Notes under the pieces: generated by a model
Told to the model about the DNA's origin: nothing
The model's input: the letters and a program-made list of their open reading frames with translations, nothing else
The model's database searches: none
Translations under genes and position numbers: made by a program
Shown: positions 1 through 5,554 of the stretch, one piece after another
Layout of the letters: the number at the start of each line of letters is the position of its first letter
How positions within the stretch are numbered: the first letter of the stretch is position 1
Assembly (NCBI GenBank): GCA_023435985.1
Contig: JAEZKY010000335.1
Span: 1-5,554, forward strand
Direction: 5' to 3'
DNA: 5,554 bases
DNA from: Bacillota bacterium
GTDB taxonomy: Bacteria > Bacillota > Clostridia > Clostridiales > Clostridiaceae

Positions 1-70
1 ATTTAAAATTTTTTAATATAATACAACATTTTTGATGATTTATAATATATTGTTCTACATTTATGTTGTT

Positions 71-1510
71 TCAGTTATTTCTGGTGAAAATATCCTTTAA
101 TATTGATATATCAATATCATCAACTCCCTTAACAAAATATAGTGTTATGAAATATGATAAAATACATATAATAATCAATAAAAATAAATTTAAATCCTTA
201 AAATACCAAATAAAGGAACACATAACTAAAGACGAAGATAAAACTTTGATGATATCTTTAATTATTATTTTACAAGGAATTCCATATCCCAATTTGTAAC
301 TACTAAAAATAATATATCCTGCATAAATTATCGTTGTTAAAAGCATTACAAAGCTGGCCCCAATATAACTAAATTGAGGTATTAATATTAAGTTAAGTAA
401 TATATTTAATATTAAACATATTCCAGTTATCTTAGTTATAATCAATTGTTTATTGATTGATTGTAACAGTTGAGAGTAAGCAGCTTCTGCAAAAGTAAAA
501 ATCATTGTCCATACCAATATTTGCAAAGCAATAATGGATTCTGTAAATCCTTGTCCAAATATCAACAATATGATCTTTTCTGCTAAAAGTGTTGTTCCAA
601 ATGCAATAGGAATCCCAATTATAATCATATATTTAAAATATCTCTCATAAACTAGTTTTAGAGAATCTGTTGAGGAGGAATAGAACCGAGACATTATTGG
701 AAATAAAGCCATATTAGCTGCATTAGGAATATATATCAAAACCATTAGTAATCCATATGCAGCGCTGTACCAACCCACTACTTCATTTCCTTTAAATAAT
801 GATAAAATTATTGAATCAATATAAGTATATAACATACCACTGAGTGCAATTACTGCAAATGGCCAGGCTTCATTTATAGTCGGCTTCCAAAAATCCCAAT
901 CTACCTCTAATTCAGGTAGAGAAAACTTCCATACAAAAATAATAATATTATAAATTAAAATAAGTATACTAGCAACTAAATAAACATAAGCAAATCCAAT
1001 AACATTAGATCCATAATAAATAGCTAAGAAAACCCCTACAATCATTAAAAATCCGTTTAAAATTCCACCTATAGATTGATATTCCATTTTTTCATAAGCT
1101 TGGAATATACTATAAAATATTTTAGAAAAAGCTCCGAAAATAACTGATAAAGTAATTATATAAATAACTGTAGTAACAGTTTGAGAATAGTGTATAATAT
1201 TTACTACCAAAAAAGTTATCAAAAATGTAAAAATAGCCAAAATTATTTTCATTAGTATAGTATTTCCAGTATATTTTTTTGTTAATGATTTATCTTTTGA
1301 TACTTCTCTTACAGTTAATATTCCCAATCCTAAATCAGCAAAAATACCAAAAATTGATGTAAAAGCTGCCGCAAGAGATATTATTCCATAATTTCCAGCT
1401 CCAAGATACCTTGCAGAATACATTGTAACAAAAAATGCAAATATATACCCTATTACTTGAGCTATTAATGATATTGTCGTATTTTTTGCTATTCTTCTTG
1501 CAGTAGCCAT
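71..1510 (-). CDS. Wzx-like polysaccharide flippase (MOP/PST family)
   Basis: This 479-residue polytopic membrane protein probably moves a lipid-linked oligosaccharide from the cytoplasmic to the outer face of the membrane. Seen: the N-terminus carries the signature of polysaccharide flippases, YSARYLGAGNYG at residues 31-42 within the first membrane helices, then FADLGLG (57-63) and REVSKD (68-73). Hydrophobic segments recur along the whole length, about 12-14 by eye, with later family-like stretches GWYSAAYGLL (246-255), FPIMSRFY (270-277) and LIPQFSYIGASFV (376-388). The length is normal for the family and both ends look intact; the stop is TGA. The ATG is supported by GGAG at 1518-1521, seven bases upstream. 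Known: MOP flippases are not specific enough in sequence to name the substrate. Inferred: neighbouring glycosyltransferases suggest a surface glycan or N-glycan precursor. It diverges from the plus-strand glycosyltransferase and is probably transcribed from its own promoter. The family call is strong; the substrate is unknown. Confidence 0.93.
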   Translation of the reverse strand: MATARRIAKNTTISLIAQVIGYIFAFFVTMYSARYLGAGNYGIISLAAAFTSIFGIFADLGLGILTVREVSKDKSLTKKYTGNTILMKIILAIFTFLITFLVVNIIHYSQTVTTVIYIITLSVIFGAFSKIFYSIFQAYEKMEYQSIGGILNGFLMIVGVFLAIYYGSNVIGFAYVYLVASILILIYNIIIFVWKFSLPELEVDWDFWKPTINEAWPFAVIALSGMLYTYIDSIILSLFKGNEVVGWYSAAYGLLMVLIYIPNAANMALFPIMSRFYSSSTDSLKLVYERYFKYMIIIGIPIAFGTTLLAEKIILLIFGQGFTESIIALQILVWTMIFTFAEAAYSQLLQSINKQLIITKITGICLILNILLNLILIPQFSYIGASFVMLLTTIIYAGYIIFSSYKLGYGIPCKIIIKDIIKVLSSSLVMCSFIWYFKDLNLFLLIIICILSYFITLYFVKGVDDIDISILKDIFTRNN

Positions 1511-1557
1511 TATTTGACTCCATTATTCATTTTTGATTAAATGCTATTTTAACTCAA

Positions 1558-1566
1558 TTATATTAA
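1558..1566 (-). promoter_or_regulatory. candidate TATA box for the flippase gene
   Basis: On the minus strand this reads TTAATATAA, preceded by AAAAC as a possible BRE-like element. Its centre lies about 52 bases upstream of the flippase ATG, close to the spacing of the candidate boxes of the other two complete genes. That would place the transcript start some 25 bases before the ATG. An alternative, TTTTTATAAT, lies at 1586-1595 and would give a leader of about 50 bases. In sequence this AT-rich the choice is tentative. Confidence 0.35.
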
Positions 1567-1662
1567 GTTTTGTTAAATTTGAAAATTATAAAAATCATTT
1601 CTATAATTACATCACTTCAATAGAATATAATTAATGTATATCCATTTTAATTTGTCATTTTT

Positions 1663-1807
1663 AATTTATAAATGTGAAATAAAATTATATCAAAGATAAA
1701 TAATTATTGGAAAATAAATGACATTTTAATTGTTGAACAGTACAAAATATAATCTTTAAAATCCCAAATATATTATTACCTTAATTTATTTAGAAATTTA
1801 TAAATGT
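1663..1807. repeat. 13-bp direct repeat containing a TATA-like core
   Basis: AATTTATAAATGT occurs identically at 1663-1675 and 1795-1807, with start points 132 bp apart. The second copy coincides with the candidate promoter of the glycosyltransferase. The first may be a second, upstream promoter; its core ATTTATAAAT is self-complementary, so it could also work toward the flippase. A chance repeat cannot be excluded at this base composition. Confidence 0.4.
1795..1805 (+). promoter_or_regulatory. candidate TATA box for the GT4 glycosyltransferase
   Basis: AATTTATAAAT follows TAGA, so a purine- and A-rich BRE-like stretch runs into the box. The centre lies about 53 bases before the ATG at 1853. 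With the usual archaeal distance of about 25 bases from TATA to transcript start, the leader would be about 25-28 bases and would include the GAGG ribosome binding site at 1842-1845. This is the best of the promoter candidates in the divergent region. Confidence 0.5.
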
Positions 1808-1852
1808 AATAGTTCAATACAGTGTAATAATTAGTGAATTTGAGGAACAACA

Positions 1853-2974
1853 ATGAAAATACTTAGTGTTTGTACATCCCTTCCGGGAAATAGTTCAATG
1901 TGGTTGCGTATATCAAAAATTAAGGAAATGTTAGAGCATGAAGGTCATGAAGTTCATTTCGTTCATTATATCAGAAAAAGTTCTTATGAAAAAATAGAAA
2001 ATATTGATAATTTTAAAGACCATTCATTTGTGCTATCCTCTCCTTTATCAGTTCATATTAAACACTTAAAATTTCTTAGAAAGGGAAATTATGATTTAGT
2101 TTATGCAAATACTGCATCTAGCGCATTTATTTCTTTACTTGGAAAAATTACTAAAGTACCTATTATCTTCGATATGCATGGAGATATAGTCGAAGAATTC
2201 CTAATAGAAAATGAGTTTTCTTTATTATCATTGTTTTTACCTAAGCTGATTTATAAAAAATTAATCAATTCGAGTTCTTTGCAACTTTCTGATAAGATAA
2301 TAACAGTTTCAGATAATATGATCAAAAATTTAAATACAACTAAAAAGATACCTCTAAAAAAAATGTCTTATATTACTAATGGGGTTGATTTAGACGTTTT
2401 TAAACCAATGAACGGTGAACCCGCTGAAAATTTAAAAAAAGAATTAGGAATCAATGACAAATTTGTTTTTGGGTACTTAGGCGCTTTAGATAAATGGCAA
2501 GGATTAACTAATTTTATAGAAGCTGCAAGAAAAATTGATGATAAAGATATAATGTTCATTATTGTTGGCTGGGAAAATAAAAATAAAGAGGAAAATATTA
2601 TTTACATTCCAAAGGTACCATATGCCCAAGTTCCATATTACTATTCAATTTGTGATGTTCTAACTCTTCCTAGACCAAAGCATATTTCTACTGAAGTTGC
2701 AGCACCTACTAAATTTGCAGAATACACTGCAATGGGAAAACCAGTTTTTACAACTAATGTAGGGGACGCTGCAGATTTAGTTAAGAAGTATGAATGTGGT
2801 ATTGTTGCAAAAAGTGATGATCCCAACGATCTTATTGAGGGTATTTATAAGTTCAAGAATTTATCAAAAAAACAATTGATTATAATGGGTAAAAACTCCC
2901 GAAAATTAGCTGAAAAAGAGTTCAATTTGAACGAAATTGCAATTAAATTGGCAGATACTATAATTCATCTTTAA
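1853..2974 (+). CDS. GT4-type glycosyltransferase
   Basis: This complete 373-residue protein is probably a retaining, GT-B fold glycosyltransferase that moves a sugar from a nucleotide donor to a lipid-linked or glycan acceptor in the cytoplasm, at the membrane face. Seen: the N-terminal Rossmann domain starts MKILSVC and continues through DLVYANTASSAF (81-92) and FDMHGD (106-111). The linker hallmark YITNGVDLDVFKP is at 173-185. The C-terminal donor domain has FGYLGALDKWQGL (206-218), FIIVG (235-239), and APTKFAEYTAMGKPV (284-298) followed by GDAADLV (304-310). E290 matches the second glutamate of the usual E-x7-E pair, but the nearest upstream acid, E281, has eight residues between, so this resembles the P-x-K-x-x-E variant. 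There is no signal peptide or membrane helix. The ATG at 1853 has GAGG seven bases upstream; the stop is TAA. It is the only plus-strand gene here, divergent from the flippase and convergent with the DUF2206-like gene. Sugar and acceptor cannot be read from the sequence. Confidence 0.93.
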   Translation: MKILSVCTSLPGNSSMWLRISKIKEMLEHEGHEVHFVHYIRKSSYEKIENIDNFKDHSFVLSSPLSVHIKHLKFLRKGNYDLVYANTASSAFISLLGKITKVPIIFDMHGDIVEEFLIENEFSLLSLFLPKLIYKKLINSSSLQLSDKIITVSDNMIKNLNTTKKIPLKKMSYITNGVDLDVFKPMNGEPAENLKKELGINDKFVFGYLGALDKWQGLTNFIEAARKIDDKDIMFIIVGWENKNKEENIIYIPKVPYAQVPYYYSICDVLTLPRPKHISTEVAAPTKFAEYTAMGKPVFTTNVGDAADLVKKYECGIVAKSDDPNDLIEGIYKFKNLSKKQLIIMGKNSRKLAEKEFNLNEIAIKLADTIIHL

Positions 2975-2988
2975 AAATTTATAAAGAT
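2967..2988. terminator. imperfect palindrome over the GT4 stop codon
   Basis: The arms ATCTTTA (2967-2973) and TAAAGAT (2982-2988) are perfect inverse complements. The symmetry continues through the centre apart from one A/A pair, giving a 22-base near-palindrome. It spans the TAA stop of the glycosyltransferase at 2972-2974. As RNA it would form a weak 7-bp stem with an 8-base loop. It shares bases 2985-2988 with the next hairpin, so the two cannot form together. No long U tract follows on the plus strand, so a role in termination is uncertain. Confidence 0.35.
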
Positions 2989-3007
2989 ATCTTCTAAACA
3001 GATATCT
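2985..3007 (-). terminator. candidate hairpin terminator of the DUF2206 gene
   Basis: AGATATCT occurs at 2985-2992 and 3000-3007; being self-complementary, the two copies can pair into an 8-bp stem with a 7-base loop (2993-2999). The right copy lies inside a perfect 12-bp palindrome, ACAGATATCTGT (2998-3009). The TAG stop of the minus-strand gene (2994-2996) falls in the loop. Read on the minus strand the hairpin is followed by T-rich sequence (TTTATAAATTTTT), which suits an archaeal terminator. On the plus strand no U run follows. Confidence 0.45.
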
Positions 3008-5186
3008 GTGAATTTCCAGAGTCATAAATTTCATTCAAATTATTTAAATCATGTAAATAATCACTTTTATTTTCAGCATGATAAAAATCAAAATAAATAA
3101 TATTATCTTTAATATTAGTATATCTAAAATAATAATATCCATCATTATATGAAGACAGTGTTTTATTAATAAATACTTTAGTTCTTTCAAGAGGAATGCC
3201 CGCAATAGAATTTAAATGTACAATTGAAAAAGCATCACCATATATTGTTAAATTCTGTTCTCCATTATTTTTTAACCATACTCCTGAATTAATATCCTGA
3301 TCGAATATATACGATTTTTCATAAGTAGGTCCCTCTGAATTAAATACAACATTTTCAGATACACCATATGCTTGCTGGAATAATCCCATTACTGAAAATA
3401 ATTGCATTAATATTAATAGAGCTAATAAAAATACTTGTAAATTTTTCTTAATATACTTAGTTAAAGTTAAAAATCCAAATACAAACAACGGTGCAATGAA
3501 AAACATTAAAGTAATATAAAGCCGGTTTATAGGATAAGAACCTCTTCCTGAAACTATATACGAAACTAATAAGTCTGCAAAAATCAAAACAAATGATATT
3601 AAAATCATCCAAATGAATTCTTCAGGTGTAGACCTGATTTTATCTTTTAAATAATCAGGAAACTTAATTATACTGGAAAAAGGTATTTTATTTACAAATT
3701 TTAATATTTTCTTATAATAATTCACAAATAGAGCGATAATACCAACTAACATAATTAATCTAATTAAAGTGCCTATATAATACGTTATTTTATCTGCAAA
3801 AGTACTGACAATACCCAAAGGAGTTAACGTATCCTGATTAGGAGTTATGTCCTGTAAAAAGAACAAATTTAAATTATAGAGTGTGCTTTTTATAAAATTT
3901 ATACTCCCTGTAAAAGCTGTATCTGTAAGCTGAGCATACCATACAAAAATAAATAGTAAAAATAAAACTATTATTGAATAAGATAGTATATTATTAGCTA
4001 TTTTTGTTGATAATGAATTTACAGATTTCTTTCTATTCTTTGAATATAAACCTAAAATCAGCTTTTTACTAATTAAAATTACCCAAACAACTCCAAAAAC
4101 TATTAAAAGAATATATGCAGTCGAATAATGTGAAATAACAATTGAAAATATGAAAATAATAAACAGTATCTTCTTTTGAATTTCCGGAAATGTTTCATCA
4201 AAAATAATTAAGATAGCCATACCAACAAAAATAAGAGCTATTCCCTGCCGCATAACCTCAATTAAAGAAAAAAAGCCAGTCTGAGACAAAAAGAATAATC
4301 CTGTTAAAAAAGAGATCCTATTATCAAAAAACTTCTGCGATAAAAAATATACAATTAAAGGTAAAAATGAAAATATTATAGGAAATACTAATTTATACAT
4401 TAATTCCCCTTTAACAGACATTAAAGATTGGAAAATCGTTGGTAATACTGATATACTTAAACACGCTAAGTAACTTTGGTTACCAGCTGGTATAATCCAA
4501 TATAAACTTTGAGCAACTGACTGATAAAGAGCATATTCAATATTGACGTCAGTACCTAAAATATGATTTGAACGCAGTGAATACATTAATAATAATGAAA
4601 CACTAATCATCAACAGAGAAAATGGATAATTAAACTCTTTTAATTTATCTTTTAAAGTAAAAATAAGAGTATAAACACTTATTAAACCTATACCCATAAA
4701 TAAAAATAGATTATTTCCAGTATAATTCATTATTAAAATTCCACAGATAAAAAGGATAGGGAAAAAAAGGGGAATAAATACAAATGGAGAACTATACTTA
4801 ATATTAGTTGTAAATTTTATTAATATTGATTTAGGCTCTATTTTACCATCATTAAATTTAATTAACAATAACACAAAAATTATAAAAATCAAATTTAAAC
4901 ATAAAAGTAAATTTAAGGTTGAAAGAGGTTCATGGATTCCAATTGAAATACCAATTATGTCTATAAAAAATCCAGATAACATTAAAAATGCAACACTTAT
5001 CGCTAATGCTAGTGTAATCTCCTTAAAAAAATTTAATTTGATTTTAAGAACAGATAAAATTAGAATACCTGGTATAAATGCAAAAAAGATGAATGATAAT
5101 ACAGGTGTTAAAACTGGTAAATTAGCTAAGATTATTAAATCAATTAATAATAAACTAATTAAAAAATATACTGATTTTTTAAACAT
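2994..5186 (-). CDS. DUF2206-like polytopic membrane protein, possible GT-C enzyme
   Basis: This 730-residue membrane protein resembles the DUF2206 family of methanogens, which I do not know to have an assigned function. Seen: about 16 hydrophobic segments cover residues 5-603, followed by a mainly hydrophilic C-terminal region (about 604-730). The loop after roughly the seventh segment contains RSNHILGTDVNIEYAL (205-220), an acidic D213/E217 motif like the one GT-C glycosyltransferases carry in an early external loop. Further conserved-looking stretches are VMRQGIALIFVG (311-322), ISHYSTAYI (351-359) and NRLYITLMFF (554-563). The tail has three N-glycosylation sequons, N645-L-T, N674-K-T and N706-K-S, consistent with an external location. 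The start ATG has GTGA at 5191-5194, four bases upstream; the stop is TAG. It converges with the GT4 gene across 19 bp and follows another GT4 gene. Inferred: it may transfer a sugar from a lipid-phosphate donor, or act in polymerisation or ligation, on the outer face. The membrane-protein call is strong, the family call good, the activity speculative. Confidence 0.85.
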   Translation of the reverse strand: MFKKSVYFLISLLLIDLIILANLPVLTPVLSFIFFAFIPGILILSVLKIKLNFFKEITLALAISVAFLMLSGFFIDIIGISIGIHEPLSTLNLLLCLNLIFIIFVLLLIKFNDGKIEPKSILIKFTTNIKYSSPFVFIPLFFPILFICGILIMNYTGNNLFLFMGIGLISVYTLIFTLKDKLKEFNYPFSLLMISVSLLLMYSLRSNHILGTDVNIEYALYQSVAQSLYWIIPAGNQSYLACLSISVLPTIFQSLMSVKGELMYKLVFPIIFSFLPLIVYFLSQKFFDNRISFLTGLFFLSQTGFFSLIEVMRQGIALIFVGMAILIIFDETFPEIQKKILFIIFIFSIVISHYSTAYILLIVFGVVWVILISKKLILGLYSKNRKKSVNSLSTKIANNILSYSIIVLFLLFIFVWYAQLTDTAFTGSINFIKSTLYNLNLFFLQDITPNQDTLTPLGIVSTFADKITYYIGTLIRLIMLVGIIALFVNYYKKILKFVNKIPFSSIIKFPDYLKDKIRSTPEEFIWMILISFVLIFADLLVSYIVSGRGSYPINRLYITLMFFIAPLFVFGFLTLTKYIKKNLQVFLLALLILMQLFSVMGLFQQAYGVSENVVFNSEGPTYEKSYIFDQDINSGVWLKNNGEQNLTIYGDAFSIVHLNSIAGIPLERTKVFINKTLSSYNDGYYYFRYTNIKDNIIYFDFYHAENKSDYLHDLNNLNEIYDSGNSQISV

Positions 5187-5190
5187 TTTC

Positions 5191-5194
5191 TCAC
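5191..5194 (-). promoter_or_regulatory. ribosome binding site of the DUF2206 gene
   Basis: The minus strand reads GCGTGAGAAAATG. GTGA matches the 3' part of the archaeal Shine-Dalgarno consensus GGAGGTGA and ends four bases before the ATG. That short gap is normal for this part of the consensus, and it supports the start at 5186. The other two complete genes use the GGAG or GAGG part at a seven-base spacing. Confidence 0.55.
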
Positions 5195-5231
5195 GCTTTT
5201 TGAAAACAATGTAATATACGATTAAATTGCG

Positions 5232-5241
5232 TATAAATTTT
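5232..5241 (-). promoter_or_regulatory. candidate TATA box for the DUF2206 gene (proximal)
   Basis: The minus strand reads AAAATTTATA, sharing the AATTTATA core with the candidate box of the GT4 gene. Its centre lies about 50 bases upstream of the ATG, which predicts a leader of roughly 20-25 bases carrying the GTGA ribosome binding site. The agreement in core and spacing with the plus-strand gene is the main support. Confidence 0.45.
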
Positions 5242-5285
5242 ATTAAATTGTAATTTTACTTTAGATAATCTAGAATATGGTATAT

Positions 5286-5298
5286 TATAAATTTTTCG
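5286..5298 (-). promoter_or_regulatory. candidate upstream TATA box for the DUF2206 gene
   Basis: The minus strand reads CGAAAAATTTATA, in which CGAAAA could serve as a BRE ahead of the TATA core. In isolation it looks as good as or better than the proximal box, but it would give a leader of about 75 bases. The two could act as alternative promoters; the sequence does not decide between them. Confidence 0.35.
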
Positions 5299-5317
5299 TT
5301 TATTTTGTACAATATAA

Positions 5318-5554
5318 TTAGTTTCCAGAAAATTTAAAGTTTAATATTTCTTCATATCTATTTACTGCAGATTCATATGAAACTTTCTTTTTAATTAACT
5401 CTCTCGCGTTACCCGTTACTTTAGATAAATTAGGATAGTTTAAAACTCGAATAATATTTTTAGAGATACATAATGGTGTTAATTCATTTATAATAAATCC
5501 TGTTTTTTTATCAACAATAATATCTTTAATTCCACCTTTTGAAGTAGTTAAAAC
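5318..5554 (-). CDS. GT4-type glycosyltransferase, C-terminal part (partial)
   Basis: The last 78 codons of a gene run in from the right edge of the window and end with TAA at 5318-5320. Seen: the translation begins VLTTSKGGIKDIIVDKKTGF. A strand ending in small residues, then GG, then D-I-I followed by a G-F turn, is typical of the end of the donor-binding domain of GT4 enzymes. The closing helix reads SYESAVNRYEEIL (59-71), matching the helical tail in which these enzymes end. No membrane helix is seen. The catalytic glutamates and the whole N-terminal domain lie outside the window. It is on the same strand as the DUF2206-like gene, 131 bp upstream of it, and probably acts in the same glycan pathway from the cytoplasmic side. 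The family assignment is good for so short a piece; donor and acceptor are unknown. Confidence 0.8.
   Translation of the reverse strand, partial: VLTTSKGGIKDIIVDKKTGFIINELTPLCISKNIIRVLNYPNLSKVTGNARELIKKKVSYESAVNRYEEILNFKFSGN

Larger units (their letters stand above)
1511..1852. other. divergent intergenic region, 342 bp
   Basis: This gene-free, AT-rich stretch separates the divergent flippase and glycosyltransferase genes. It holds candidate TATA elements for both directions and a 13-bp direct repeat (1663-1675 and 1795-1807). It also holds an 11-bp palindrome, AAATGACATTT, at 1716-1726, whose left arm with three more bases (AAATGACA, 1716-1723) is the inverse of TGTCATTT at 1653-1660. I see no convincing small coding region with a ribosome binding site, no RNA gene and no transposon remnant. 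The region is long for two simple core promoters, so regulatory sites are possible, but at this base composition short symmetrical words also arise by chance. Confidence 0.6.
5187..5317. other. spacer between two minus-strand genes, 131 bp
   Basis: This AT-rich spacer lies between the end of the partial glycosyltransferase and the start of the DUF2206-like gene. It contains two TATA-like elements on the minus strand and a small interrupted palindrome, AATAT-GGT-ATATT, at 5274-5286. It shows no clear hairpin followed by a T run for ending the upstream transcript, so read-through from the glycosyltransferase gene is possible. Confidence 0.5.

Noticed and set aside
23..69. Inverted repeat ACAACAT / ATGTTGT downstream of the flippase gene
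   Set aside because: Only seven base pairs with a loop of over 30 bases, and no clear T run after it on the minus strand. It is too weak to call a terminator.
63..299. Plus-strand 78-codon open frame
   Set aside because: It lies antisense to the C-terminal part of the flippase, has no ribosome binding site and no recognisable protein features; low complexity explains it.
1335..1523. Minus-strand 62-codon open frame overlapping the flippase start
   Set aside because: It overlaps the flippase N-terminus in another frame. The GGAG site sits downstream of its ATG and serves the flippase instead, and its sequence is Asn-, Ser- and Cys-rich without family features.
2368..2826. Two short minus-strand open frames inside the GT4 gene
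   Set aside because: Both are antisense shadows of a well-supported glycosyltransferase with clear motifs, and no ribosome binding site decides a start.
4957..5214. Plus-strand 85-codon open frame opposite the DUF2206 N-terminus
   Set aside because: It is antisense to a membrane-protein coding region and is rich in Lys, Ile and Asn, as expected from the complement of hydrophobic codons; no start signal is seen.
5274..5286. Interrupted palindrome AATAT-GGT-ATATT in the spacer before the DUF2206 gene
   Set aside because: Five AT-only base pairs around three bases are expected by chance in such AT-rich sequence.
1..5554. Search for CRISPR repeats, transposase or insertion-sequence ends, tRNA genes and toxin-antitoxin pairs
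   Set aside because: No regularly spaced repeats, no transposase-like protein, no tRNA-like arms and no small paired genes were seen on either strand.

Overview
This very AT-rich window looks like part of a cell-surface glycan assembly locus, most likely from a methanogenic archaeon of the Methanobacteriales (Methanobrevibacter or Methanobacterium type). Three things point to an archaeon. The large membrane protein looks like the DUF2206 family, which I know mainly from these methanogens. The sequences upstream of the genes look like archaeal TATA elements rather than -35/-10 boxes. Short Shine-Dalgarno sites (GGAG, GAGG, GTGA) sit close to the ATG starts, as in Methanobacteriales. The genus is an inference; no rRNA or tRNA gene is present to confirm it.

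Layout from left to right: positions 1-70 are AT-rich sequence downstream of the first gene with no supported feature. Positions 71-1510 (minus) encode a Wzx-like polysaccharide flippase of the MOP superfamily. Positions 1511-1852 are a 342-bp divergent intergenic region that holds candidate promoters for both flanking genes and a 13-bp direct repeat. Positions 1853-2974 (plus) encode a cytoplasmic GT4-type glycosyltransferase. This gene converges, with a 19-bp gap, on a 730-residue DUF2206-like polytopic membrane protein at 2994-5186 (minus). The junction carries two overlapping palindromic elements, each spanning the stop codon of one gene. Positions 5187-5317 are a promoter-bearing spacer. 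Positions 5318-5554 (minus) are the last 78 codons of a second GT4-type glycosyltransferase whose start lies beyond the window.

A plausible joint role, by inference: the two GT4 enzymes add sugars from nucleotide-activated donors to a lipid-linked oligosaccharide on the cytoplasmic face. The flippase moves the lipid-linked product across the membrane. The DUF2206 protein, with many membrane segments, an acidic motif in an early loop and a probably extracellular C-terminal domain, could act on the outer face as a GT-C-like transferase or in polymerisation. Strand orientation changes at almost every gene and each complete gene has its own candidate promoter, so this is a mosaic of single-gene units rather than one operon. 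I see no mobile element, CRISPR array, RNA gene or defence system, and nothing that amounts to a clearly new biological system. The DUF2206 protein, whose function I do not know to be established, and the convergent palindrome pair are the items most worth a second look.
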